Below, piece by piece: positions 1-6,159 of a stretch of DNA of 8,395 nt (within the stretch, counting starts at the first letter, position 1; each line of letters starts with the position of its first letter). The DNA is from a bacterium (GTDB taxonomy: Bacteria > Patescibacteriota > Minisyncoccia > Minisyncoccales > PEYH01). Location of the stretch: the NCBI GenBank assembly GCA_021163545.1, contig JAGGTU010000030.1, positions 1 to 8,395 of the forward strand, given 5' to 3'. Below the pieces are notes generated by a model. It ran no database searches. It was not told the DNA's origin and worked only from the letters and a program-made list of their open reading frames with translations. A program made the translations under genes and the position numbers.

Positions 1-25
1 AAAAAATTAAAAAGTTAATAAAAAA

Positions 26-274
26 ATGTTTGAAAAACTAAGACAATTTAAAGAATTAAAACGAATTCAAGAGAAAATAAAAAAAGAAAAAATAGAAGTA
101 GAAAGGCAGGGCACAAAAGTAGTATTGGGTGGAAATTTAGAGGTGATAGAAATTAAACTAAACCCCGAGCTTGACAAGACAACACAAGAGAAAGTTTTAA
201 AAGAATGCCTCAATGAAGCGATTTCGCAAATTCAACAAAAAACGGTTGGAGAGATTTTCAAAATGATTTCTTAA
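26..274 (+). CDS. ybaB: YbaB/EbfC-family nucleoid-associated protein
   Basis: An 82-residue protein that fits the YbaB/EbfC family of small dimeric DNA-binding proteins, which coat the nucleoid and often lie between dnaX and recR. The N-terminal third (about residues 1-28, starting MFEKLRQFKELKRIQEKIKK) is a charged, coiled-coil-like helix. It is followed by the family's two-strand segment (KVVLGGNLEVIEIKLNPEL) and a C-terminal helix with the typical 'EKVLKECLNEAISQIQQK' pattern. At 82 aa it is shorter than the common ~100-110 aa and lacks the Gly/Met-rich tail. The ATG sits in an A-rich leader with no Shine-Dalgarno. A TAA at 16-18 might end an upstream gene outside the window, so dnaX cannot be tested. 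The nuclease gene begins 11 nt after the stop, suggesting co-transcription. Family assignment is from the overall pattern, not from a catalytic motif. Confidence 0.8.
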   Translation: MFEKLRQFKELKRIQEKIKKEKIEVERQGTKVVLGGNLEVIEIKLNPELDKTTQEKVLKECLNEAISQIQQKTVGEIFKMIS

Positions 275-285
275 ATTGTCCAAAA

Positions 286-1125
286 ATGAGCAAAATTTAT
301 GTAATAAATTCACAAGGCAAAAAAGAACCTTTTTCCTTTAAAAAGGTTTATAGAAGTGCAAGACGGGCAGGAGCTTCAAAAGAATTAGCTTTTAGAATTG
401 CAAGAGAGATAGAAAAAGAAGCACATCCGGGCATTAAAACAAGAAAAATTTTTAAAAGGGTTCTACAGTTGTTAAATCAAGAAGATAAACCCACTGGTAT
501 CAGATTTAATTTAAAAGAAGCAATAAGAAAACTTGGACCTACTGGATTTCCTTTTGAGAAATACATTGGTGAAATTTTTAAAGCAGAGGGATATAATGTT
601 TCGTTTAATCTTCATCTATCAGGCAAATGTGCTGTGTTACATGAGATTGATTTTATCGCCTCAAACCAAAATAAGGTATACATAGGAGAATGTAAATTTC
701 ATAAAAATCCTGGCGAGAGAGTAGATTTAAAAGTAGCTTTAATGAACTATGCCAGATTTTTAGATTTAAAAGAAGGAAAATATTGCCAGCAATTTTCTGG
801 CTTTCAATTTTCTCCTCTAATCGTTACTAATGCTAAATTTACCAATCAAGTTATTAAATATTCTCAATGCGTTGGACAGGAGCTTTTGGGTTGGAAGTAT
901 CCAAGAGGAAGAGGACTGGAGAAAATTATCGAAGATCATAAATTGTATCCTATAACGATTTTACCTTCTTTTAGAAAAAGCTTCGTTGAGGTTTTTTCTT
1001 CTAAAAAGATAATGCTTGTAAAGGATTTGTTAAATTATTCACCCAAAGAACTTGCAAAGATAACTCATCTACCTTCACAATTTTTATTCACTTTGTTAAA
1101 GGAATCAGAAAGTTTACTCAGGTAA
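286..1125 (+). CDS. ATP-cone domain fused to a PD-(D/E)XK (Mrr-like) endonuclease
   Basis: A 279-residue protein in three parts. Residues 1-85 resemble an ATP-cone, the nucleotide-binding module of ribonucleotide reductase and NrdR (VINSQGKKEPFSFKKVYRSA, then RFNLKEAIRKLGPTGFPFEKY). Residues 88-160 carry a restriction-endonuclease-like fold: E91 in FEKYIGEIF, D122 in HEIDFIA and the E135-C-K137 motif, together the D...E-x-K active site. The stretch LLGWKYPRGRG (200-210) is, from memory, typical of this ATP-cone nuclease family. The last ~40 residues (LVKDLLNYSPKELAKITHLP) look like a helix-hairpin-helix DNA-binding end. The family is known but its role is unclear; DNA repair or nucleotide-gated DNA cleavage is inference. 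No modification methylase is nearby, so it is not an obvious restriction system. It follows ybaB by 11 nt, has no SD, and converges on the - strand gene ending at 1183. Confidence 0.83.
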   Translation: MSKIYVINSQGKKEPFSFKKVYRSARRAGASKELAFRIAREIEKEAHPGIKTRKIFKRVLQLLNQEDKPTGIRFNLKEAIRKLGPTGFPFEKYIGEIFKAEGYNVSFNLHLSGKCAVLHEIDFIASNQNKVYIGECKFHKNPGERVDLKVALMNYARFLDLKEGKYCQQFSGFQFSPLIVTNAKFTNQVIKYSQCVGQELLGWKYPRGRGLEKIIEDHKLYPITILPSFRKSFVEVFSSKKIMLVKDLLNYSPKELAKITHLPSQFLFTLLKESESLLR

Positions 1126-1144
1126 TTAGACACTTTAAATAAAA

Positions 1145-1174
1145 AAGGAGTGACTGCACCTACAGCCACCCCTT
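1145..1174 (-). terminator. Intrinsic terminator of the DUF218-like gene
   Basis: On the - strand a 12-bp stem (1163-1174 with 1145-1156, 6-nt loop) starts 8 nt after the TAG stop and runs into a T-rich tract (complement of the A run 1137-1146). In the - strand RNA all 12 pairs form, two of them G-U. In a + strand RNA those two positions become A-C mismatches and the following bases are only mildly T-rich (CTTTTC). The hairpin is therefore built to stop - strand transcription rather than the convergent nuclease gene. Confidence 0.88.
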
Positions 1175-1182
1175 GATCTTTT

Positions 1183-1671
1183 CTAGCGCCCCCTCCGTTC
1201 AAAGAGGACTTGGAGGATTGCGTACAAAAATAGATGGAGCGGTCCCCGCGTCCACCACTGCTTTGACTCAGGATAGAAGCCAATATACCTGATTTTCTCT
1301 TTCCTAACTTTGAACCCGGCTTTTCTCAGAAGTTTTTGGCATTTAGTTAGATGCAAAAAAGGATGAGCGACAGGCACCACTTCCATGACGCCTTGGTCGT
1401 GTAAAAATATAGCAGCCTGAAAGGCAACCTCATCTGAATCTAAATAGGATCCTTTTTGGCGATGTTCTGTGATAACAAGATCCGGTCCTATCTCCAACTC
1501 CTTCAAGCCTTCGGCAACCTCCCATTGGGACACAATAACAACCTCTTTGTTTTCTTCTCTAAGCTTTCTTGCGATTCGATCCACTTCACAGGCTAGTCGA
1601 CGGTTACAGGGATTTGGCTCCTTTTCTCCCAGTGCAAACGAAAAAGCAACAATCCCCGCTTTTTCTTTCAA
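1183..1671 (-). CDS. Divergent DUF218/YdcF-like protein
   Basis: A 162-residue protein with a TTG start, chosen because a perfect AAGGAGGTGA lies 9 nt upstream (GGAGG at 1681-1685). It resembles the DUF218/YdcF-ElyC superfamily. It has an N-terminal strand with GIVAFSFALG, then R24-R25 leading into a helix, a second strand KEVVIVSQWEVA (residues 43-54), and a helix after YLDSDEVAFQAA. The strand VVPVAHPFLHL (99-109, H103 and H107) precedes a helix ending RKAGFKV, and the tail is ESKQWWTRGPLHLF. YdcF/ElyC relatives are linked to envelope metabolism, but this version has no membrane anchor and its activity is unknown. I believe similar proteins occur in candidate-phylum bacteria, from memory only. 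G+C is higher than its neighbours (27 of 60 in the line 1501-1560). It is a single-gene transcription unit with its own promoter and terminator. Confidence 0.75.
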   Translation of the reverse strand: MKEKAGIVAFSFALGEKEPNPCNRRLACEVDRIARKLREENKEVVIVSQWEVAEGLKELEIGPDLVITEHRQKGSYLDSDEVAFQAAIFLHDQGVMEVVPVAHPFLHLTKCQKLLRKAGFKVRKEKIRYIGFYPESKQWWTRGPLHLFLYAILQVLFERRGR

Positions 1672-1680
1672 TTGAATTCA

Positions 1681-1685
1681 CCTCC
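1681..1685 (-). promoter_or_regulatory. Perfect Shine-Dalgarno deciding a TTG start
   Basis: The - strand reads TAAGGAGGTGA, with 9 nt between GGAGG and TTG (1669-1671). No ATG lies at a better distance, so this site fixes the start. The same GGAGGTGA and the same 9-nt spacing precede the two exported-protein genes at 7549 and 7699. Confidence 0.9.
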
Positions 1686-1709
1686 TTACAAAGGGCTATA
1701 AGTATAATC

Positions 1710-1738
1710 ATCATACAATAATTTTTTCTAAAAGTCAA
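1710..1738 (-). promoter_or_regulatory. Sigma70-type promoter of the DUF218-like gene
   Basis: On the - strand, TTGACT (complement of 1733-1738), a 17-nt spacer and TATGAT (complement of 1710-1715) each match the consensus at 5 of 6 positions. The predicted transcript starts near 1703, leaving a leader of about 30 nt that holds the SD. It lies back-to-back with the + strand promoter of the phosphatase gene: the two -35 boxes are separated by one base. Confidence 0.75.
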
Positions 1739-1739
1739 A

Positions 1740-1767
1740 TTGAAAATTTTCAAGAGATAAATAAAAT
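1740..1767 (+). promoter_or_regulatory. Sigma70-type promoter of the inositol-phosphatase-like gene
   Basis: TTGAAA (1740-1745), a 16-nt spacer and TAAAAT (1762-1767) match the consensus at 5 of 6 positions each. The -35 box is the left end of a perfect 14-bp palindrome, TTGAAAATTTTCAA (1740-1753), which may simply reflect AT-richness or may be a regulator site. The leader to the ATG at 1810 would be about 35 nt and has no SD. Confidence 0.6.
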
Positions 1768-1809
1768 ATTAATAAAAAGACCAGACATCATTAAAAAAAT
1801 TGAAAATCT

Positions 1810-2580
1810 ATGGATGTAGAAAGATTTATTCAATCAATCACAAAAGAGGCAGGGAAGAAGCTTTTGCAATATTTTAAGAAAGAAAATCAATTAATTAGGA
1901 TTAGAGGTACTTCTAAGGAAATAGTTACAAAATATGACCAGCTTACCGATAGATTTTTGGTGCAAAAAATTAAAAGAGAGTTCCCTGAGCATAGTATTTT
2001 AAGTGAAGAGGGAGGTTTTATTAGAAGGAAAAAAGAATTCTTGTGGATTGTTGATCCTTTAGATGGCTCAGGTAATTTTGCAAACAAAAACCCTCTTTTT
2101 TCTGTTTGTGTTTGTTTATGTTTAAAAAATGAACCGTTTTTATCAGCAATTTATGCTCCGGCAATTAATGAGTTTTATTATGCAAAAAAGTCAAATGGAG
2201 CTTATTTAAATGGCAAGAAGATTAAAGTATCCAAAATAAATAAATTAAAAGAAAGCTACATTGTTTATTGTGAGGGCAACGAGAAAAACAAAAAACGAAT
2301 TGCAAAGATATTTTTTGAAATATATCCAAAAGTAACCGATCTCCGGAAAATTGGATCCGCAGGAATAGAATCAGCATGGGTGGCTGCAGGAAGAGTAGAG
2401 GGATATTATACTACAAAAATTGATCCATGGGATGTAGCTGCAGGAGTTTTGTTGGTAAAAGAGGCAGGAGGAGAAGTTTCGGATTTTCAAGGAAAACCTT
2501 GGAAGCTCAAAAAATCGGATTTAATTTTTACAAATAAGAAAATCCACACAAAACTAGTTAATTATCTTAAAAAATTGTAG
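1810..2580 (+). CDS. Inositol-monophosphatase-family sugar/nucleotide phosphatase
   Basis: A 256-residue, full-length member of the Mg2+/Li+-dependent inositol monophosphatase (IMPase/SuhB/CysQ-like) superfamily. Visible motifs are D43 and D47 in TKYDQLTD, the acidic pair E66-E67 in LSEEGG, the signature W79-IVDPLDGSGNF with D82 and D85, and IDPWDVAAG with metal ligand D208. VKEAGG follows. Activity on a phosphomonoester such as myo-inositol phosphate or 3'-phosphoadenosine phosphate is known for the family; which substrate applies here cannot be read from the sequence. The usual DPLDGT-T-NF reads DPLDGSGNF: Ser87 is conservative, but Gly88 replaces the second Thr. The ATG has no SD. It is divergent from the DUF218-like gene and lies 67 nt before korA, probably as a separate unit because korA has its own -10 box. 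Confidence 0.88.
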   Translation: MDVERFIQSITKEAGKKLLQYFKKENQLIRIRGTSKEIVTKYDQLTDRFLVQKIKREFPEHSILSEEGGFIRRKKEFLWIVDPLDGSGNFANKNPLFSVCVCLCLKNEPFLSAIYAPAINEFYYAKKSNGAYLNGKKIKVSKINKLKESYIVYCEGNEKNKKRIAKIFFEIYPKVTDLRKIGSAGIESAWVAAGRVEGYYTTKIDPWDVAAGVLLVKEAGGEVSDFQGKPWKLKKSDLIFTNKKIHTKLVNYLKKL

Positions 2581-2615
2581 CCTTCTATACCCTTTTTTTA
2601 TCAAACAAAACTAGA

Positions 2616-2621
2616 TATAAT
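2616..2621 (+). promoter_or_regulatory. Consensus -10 box upstream of the kor operon
   Basis: A perfect TATAAT lies 26 nt before the korA ATG, inside an AT-rich stretch. At 17 nt spacing the upstream hexamer is only a T run (2593-2598), so the -35 is weak or absent. The predicted start near 2628 gives a leader of about 20 nt without an SD. Confidence 0.5.
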
Positions 2622-2647
2622 ATAAAATCGGAATTAAAACAAAGTAT

Positions 2648-4285
2648 ATGAGAGAAATTTCCATTTTAATTGGAGGGGAAGCCGGAGATGGAACCAAACT
2701 TACTGGTAAATTAATTGGCAAGATTTTAAATCGGATGGGCTACTCTGTTTTTATTTATGATGATTATCAATCCTTAATCAGGGGCGGTCATAATTTTTCA
2801 ATAATTAGAGCAAAGGATAAAAATGTAAAAATTCATCAAAACGATATTGATATACTGATTGCTCTAAATCAAGAGACAATAGATTTTCATAAAAAACATT
2901 TAAAAAAAGGCGGGATTATCATCTATGACTCGAGCAATATAGAAAGCCAAAAAGGCATAGGTATCAAAATGTTAGAAAAGGTTCAGAAGTTAGGGTTTCC
3001 AAAAGTTTTAAGAAATGCAATTGCTCTAGGGGCTCTTTGTAAAATTTTAGGAATTGATTTTAAAATCCTTGAGAAGGTTATAAAAGAAAATTTAGAAACT
3101 TATCAAAAAGAGAACATAAAACTTGCAAAGTTTGGGTTTGAGGAACCAGAGAAAAAATTTGAATTAAACAAACTTTCAGCAAAACCAAAAATCCTTTTAA
3201 CCGGCAATGAGGCAATAGCATTAGGTGCCACAAAAGCGGGGCTTGAGATGTATATTGCCTATCCAATGACTCCTGCAACTAGCATTTTACATTTTTTAGC
3301 AAAGTATAAAGATGAATTTGGCATTCAGGTTGTCCAACCTGAAAATGAAATTGCTGGAATCTTAATGGTAGAGGGGGTAGTTTATGCGGGTAAAAGAGCA
3401 ATGATTGGAACCTCAGGCGGAGGGTTTGCTTTAATGACAGAAGCTTTAAGTTTGGCAGGAATGGCAGAGCTACCAATTTTGATTGTATTGTCTCAAAGAG
3501 CAGCTCCCTCAACCGGAGTTCCTACCTATACAATGCAGGGAGATCTTTTGTTTGCAATAAACGCAGGACATGGAGAATTTCAAAGAATAGTTGTTGCCCC
3601 CGGAGAGGCAGAACAAGCCTTTTATTTAGCAGGAGAACTTTTAAATCTCGTTTGGAAATTTCAGGTACCCGGGATTTTAGTTTCTGACAAACATTTATCT
3701 GAAAGCACATTTTCTGTTTCTTTAAATGTGGAAAAAATCAATAAAACATCGCCCAAACTTTTTAAAGGGAAAAAAGGATACAAAAGATATCTTCTTACAA
3801 AAGATGGAATTTCTCCCCTAGCATTTCCAGGACAAAAAAATGTGATTACAAAAGCTACTAGTTACGAGCATGATGAATATGGACTTACTACAGAAAAGCC
3901 AGACGAAATTGTAAGGATGATAGATAAAAGAAAGAGAAAGAAAGATGCGATCATAAAAGAAATGAAAAAGAGAGAAACAGTGAAAATAGGAGGAAAAAAG
4001 AATAGCGAAAAAGTTTTAATTACCTGGGGTTCAAATATTGGGGCAGTTGAGGAGGTAGCAAATAATTTAGGGTATAAAGTAATTCAACCTTTATACCTTG
4101 AGCCATTTCCAATCTGGGCTATTGAAAAAGAACTCAAGGGAACCAAGACAATCATTGATATTGAAACAAATTCAGAAGGTCAGCTTGCAACAATTTTGAA
4201 ATGTCATGGGATAAACGTAGATAAAACCATTTTAAAATATGATGCAAGACCCTTTACCCCAAAAGAATTAGAAAAAGAATTATGA
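2648..4285 (+). CDS. korA: 2-oxoacid:ferredoxin oxidoreductase, fused gamma-alpha subunit
   Basis: A 545-residue subunit with the gamma and alpha domains fused in that order. Residues 1-175 are the gamma domain: IGGEAGDG near the N-terminus and LIRGGHN further on. From about 180 comes the alpha (pyrimidine-binding) domain: YPMTP at 205-209, the QPENEIAGI segment, GTSGGGFALM, the QRAAPSTGVPT segment and GHGE at 307-310. The C-terminal part has the YKRY..T.DGISPLAFPG linker, a basic stretch (KRKRKKDAIIKEMKKRE) and the LITWGSNIGAV domain. With KorB it oxidatively decarboxylates a 2-oxoacid with CoA and TPP and reduces ferredoxin, in the cytoplasm. Whether the substrate is 2-oxoglutarate, pyruvate or a branched-chain oxoacid cannot be decided, so the symbol names the family. 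The stop overlaps the korB start (ATGA). No SD precedes the ATG. Confidence 0.92.
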   Translation: MREISILIGGEAGDGTKLTGKLIGKILNRMGYSVFIYDDYQSLIRGGHNFSIIRAKDKNVKIHQNDIDILIALNQETIDFHKKHLKKGGIIIYDSSNIESQKGIGIKMLEKVQKLGFPKVLRNAIALGALCKILGIDFKILEKVIKENLETYQKENIKLAKFGFEEPEKKFELNKLSAKPKILLTGNEAIALGATKAGLEMYIAYPMTPATSILHFLAKYKDEFGIQVVQPENEIAGILMVEGVVYAGKRAMIGTSGGGFALMTEALSLAGMAELPILIVLSQRAAPSTGVPTYTMQGDLLFAINAGHGEFQRIVVAPGEAEQAFYLAGELLNLVWKFQVPGILVSDKHLSESTFSVSLNVEKINKTSPKLFKGKKGYKRYLLTKDGISPLAFPGQKNVITKATSYEHDEYGLTTEKPDEIVRMIDKRKRKKDAIIKEMKKRETVKIGGKKNSEKVLITWGSNIGAVEEVANNLGYKVIQPLYLEPFPIWAIEKELKGTKTIIDIETNSEGQLATILKCHGINVDKTILKYDARPFTPKELEKEL

Positions 4286-5157
4286 AAGAGAAAATTGAGT
4301 TAAAAGATTTAAATACTTATGCTCAAAAAACCTGGTGTCCAGGCTGTGGTAATTTTTCAATTGAAATAGCCACAAAACTTGCTATTTTGGAACTTATAAA
4401 TGAAGGATTTGCCAAAAAAGAAGAATTTGTGCTTTTAAGCGGAATTGGCTGTCATGCAAAAATTGTTGATTACATTAATTTAAATAGTTTTTATTCAATT
4501 CATGGAAGAGTTATTCCTCCGGCTACAGGTATTAAACTGGCAAATCCAAAACTTAAAATAATCGGTTTTGAAGGAGACGGTGATGCTTATAACGAAGGAA
4601 TTTCTCATCTAATTTGGGCAGCAAAAAGGAACACAGATATAACTTTAATTGTTCATGACAACCGAGTTTTTGCTCTAACAACAGGTCAATATACCGCAAC
4701 TTCACCCAAAGGATTTAAAGGGGGGTCAACCCCAAAAGGAACCTTTGAGGAACCTTTTAATCCAATAGAGTTAATGTTGGCCTCCGGCGCCACTTTTGTT
4801 GCCAGAGGCTATGCAGCAAGACAGGGTCATTTGAAAGAGTTAATTAAAAGAGCAATTTGCCATAGAGGTTTTTCATTTATTGATGTCCTGCAGCCTTGTG
4901 TTTCTTTCTTTAATACATATGAATTTTACAATCAGAGAGTATATGAGTTAGAAGAAAAAAATCATGATGTTCGAGATTTTGAGAGAGCTTTAAAACTTGC
5001 AAGAAAATGGGATTACTCATCATGTGATACAAAAATTCCAATAGGAGTATTTTATCAGACTCAAAAGCCAACATTCGAAGAATTATATCAGCAAAAAAGC
5101 ATCTCTGAGAAAGAAAAAATACAGAATCTTAAAAAGATTTTAGAAAAACTGAGATGA
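4282..5157 (+). CDS. korB: 2-oxoacid:ferredoxin oxidoreductase, TPP-binding beta subunit
   Basis: A 291-residue beta subunit carrying thiamine pyrophosphate and an iron-sulfur cluster. C19 and C22 lie in TWCPGCGN, C57 in GIGCH and C206 in LQPCVSFF. These four correspond to the [4Fe-4S] ligands known from two-subunit enzymes of the Sulfolobus type. The TPP/Mg site is GDGD (98-101) followed by the IVHDNRVFALTTGQY segment. Relatives usually read NNxxYGMTGGQ; here it is DNRVFALTTGQ, a moderately divergent version. No ferredoxin-like delta subunit is present, so electrons should pass from this cluster directly to a soluble ferredoxin. The ATG overlaps the korA stop and its TGA overlaps the next start, so the three genes are likely translationally coupled. 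TGA as a stop here rules out the Gly-UGA code. Confidence 0.93.
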   Translation: MKEKIELKDLNTYAQKTWCPGCGNFSIEIATKLAILELINEGFAKKEEFVLLSGIGCHAKIVDYINLNSFYSIHGRVIPPATGIKLANPKLKIIGFEGDGDAYNEGISHLIWAAKRNTDITLIVHDNRVFALTTGQYTATSPKGFKGGSTPKGTFEEPFNPIELMLASGATFVARGYAARQGHLKELIKRAICHRGFSFIDVLQPCVSFFNTYEFYNQRVYELEEKNHDVRDFERALKLARKWDYSSCDTKIPIGVFYQTQKPTFEELYQQKSISEKEKIQNLKKILEKLR

Positions 5158-5807
5158 TCAAATTTTTAGGTTGCAAGATAGATGTCTCAAAAAAGGTTTT
5201 TTTGCCTCGTCCAGAAACAGAGTATTGGACAAAAATTGCTATAAAGGATATTGCAAATTTTGAATCGAAGACCTCCCATTCCTTAAAGAAACCAAATTAC
5301 AACATTAAAGTTTTAGACATTTTTGCAGGTACAGGGTGCATAGGAATTGCTGTTTTAAAGCATACCAAAAACACATTTGTTGATTTTGTGGATATTGACG
5401 AAGAATCTTTAGACCAAATTTTGATTAATCTAAGCCTCAATAAAATTTCTCCAAAAAGATACAGGATTATAAAATCCAACGTTTTTGCTAATTTGGGTGG
5501 AAAGAGGTATCATTTTATCTTAGCTAACCCTCCTTATGTTGCCTTAGAAAGGAAAAATGAGGTAGACAAGGAAGTTCTACAAAAAGAACCCCACAATGCT
5601 TTATTTGCCGGCAAAAAAGGATTATCTTTTATTAAAAAGTTTTTGAAAGAGGCAAAAGATCATCTAAAACCTTATGGAAAAATTTATATGGAGTTTGATC
5701 CAAGACAAATTGGTGAGCTCAGAAAAATTTTGATAAAAAAAGGGTACCAGTTTGAATTTAGAAAGGATCAATTTAAAAAATGGAGATATTTGGTGGCTTG
5801 GGTGTAG
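5154..5807 (+). CDS. prmC: PrmC/HemK-type glutamine methyltransferase, catalytic domain only
   Basis: A 217-residue SAM-dependent methyltransferase of the HemK/PrmC family, which methylates the Gln of the GGQ motif in peptide release factors. It shows FLPRPETE at residues 16-23, the SAM-binding loop VLDIFAGTGCIGIAVL (family consensus D-x-G-T/S-G), FVDIDEESL for the ribose-binding acid, and the catalytic NPPY at 125-128. Family members are usually about 280 aa with a ~75-residue N-terminal helical domain that docks the release factor. Here the ORF opens right at the linker before RPETE, so that domain is missing. The start is fixed by the ATGA overlap with korB. Motif I has FAGTGCIG rather than the common LGTGSG, so another N5-glutamine methyltransferase (for example ribosomal protein L3) is possible. 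No release-factor gene is in the window. Confidence 0.82.
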   Translation: MIKFLGCKIDVSKKVFLPRPETEYWTKIAIKDIANFESKTSHSLKKPNYNIKVLDIFAGTGCIGIAVLKHTKNTFVDFVDIDEESLDQILINLSLNKISPKRYRIIKSNVFANLGGKRYHFILANPPYVALERKNEVDKEVLQKEPHNALFAGKKGLSFIKKFLKEAKDHLKPYGKIYMEFDPRQIGELRKILIKKGYQFEFRKDQFKKWRYLVAWV

Positions 5808-5860
5808 CAATATTAATAATATGTTGGAGATACCCCAAACAGAGCTGCGCCTTCTTCGGC

Positions 5861-6133
5861 TCGCTGCGCTGAGCGGGGCTCGGAAAGCAATTGTGAAAAA
5901 TCGCTCAGAAAGTAATTTTTAGGAGCCGTTCGCTCACCCAGCGCGTTCGCTCACTTACCTCAGCCTTCGCTCTCTCGCTTCGCCCCGCTAAGTGAGGCTT
6001 CGCTCGAACCATGCCCGCTCAGGCCTCGGAGGCTCCATAAAAATTACTTTCTTCGCTTTCTCTTTCAGCACTTGCCTCGCTTTCTGTAAAAGCCTACCTG
6101 CTGGCATGCTCCATAAAAATTGCTTTCCTCGCT
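5861..6133 (+). repeat. Strand-asymmetric TCGCT word array in a 352-nt gene-free gap
   Basis: Between the prmC stop and the hydrolase start (5808-6159) I find no credible gene. The gap is visibly GC-rich at 5841-6036 and holds ten copies of TCGCT on the + strand, at 5861, 5901, 5930, 5947, 5967, 5975, 6000, 6053, 6077 and 6129. I see none of the reverse complement AGCGA. Longer versions recur: CGTTCGCTCAC at 5927 and 5944 (17-bp period), CTTCGCTC at 5965 and 5998, and CCTCGCTTTC at 6075 and 6127 with the near copy CTTCGCTTTC at 6051. About 0.3 copies per strand would be expected by chance. The function is unknown. Confidence 0.85.
5908..6051. repeat. 20-bp inverted repeat flanking part of the TCGCT array
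   Basis: The left arm at 5908-5927 (GAAAGTAATTTTTAGGAGCC) is the reverse complement of 6031-6051 apart from one extra base in the right arm (CCATAA against CCTAA). About 103 nt separate the arms. Within that span CTCACTTA (5950-5957) and TAAGTGAG (5989-5996) form a further short inverted pair. The whole could fold into a long stem-loop in RNA or as a cruciform, or mark the ends of a small repeat element. Confidence 0.75.
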
Positions 6134-6136
6134 TTC
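6032..6136 (+). repeat. Two 29-bp direct repeats
   Basis: Copies at 6032-6060 and 6108-6136 match at 27 of 29 positions (differences at 6046 and 6052) and start 76 nt apart. Each runs from GCTCCATAAAAATT to a TCGCTTTC end. The first copy overlaps the right arm of the inverted repeat. A short inverted match to the second copy (AATTGCTTTCC) is at 5883-5892. Confidence 0.85.
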
Positions 6137-6148
6137 TTTTTATATAAA
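6120..6148 (+). promoter_or_regulatory. Possible promoter of the alpha/beta hydrolase gene
   Basis: TTGCTT (6120-6125), a 17-nt spacer and TATAAA (6143-6148) lie just before the ATG at 6160. The -10 is good and the -35 poor. If real, the -35 lies inside the second 29-bp repeat, and the leader would be very short with no SD. Confidence 0.35.
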
Positions 6149-6159
6149 GAGCAGAACAT

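Noticed and set aside
286..1125. The PD-(D/E)XK protein as part of a restriction-modification system.
   Set aside because: No DNA methyltransferase or specificity gene is nearby. The only methyltransferase in the window is of the PrmC type, about 4 kb away in another operon; NPPY in it denotes glutamine-type activity given the PRPETE motif.
1065..1283. A 72-codon - strand ORF overlapping the end of the nuclease gene and the DUF218-like gene.
   Set aside because: It covers the terminator and overlaps two better-supported genes; its product has no recognisable pattern.
1810..2580. DPLDGSGNF in place of DPLDGTTNF as a sign of an inactive phosphatase.
   Set aside because: The metal-binding acids E66/E67, D82, D85 and D208 are all present, and Ser in place of the first Thr is common in the superfamily.
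5821..5922. A 33-codon ORF in the repeat gap (MLEIPQTELRLLRLAALS and onward).
   Set aside because: It has no Shine-Dalgarno, it runs through the repeat words, and its Leu/Arg/Ala-rich product is what translating such repeats would give by chance.
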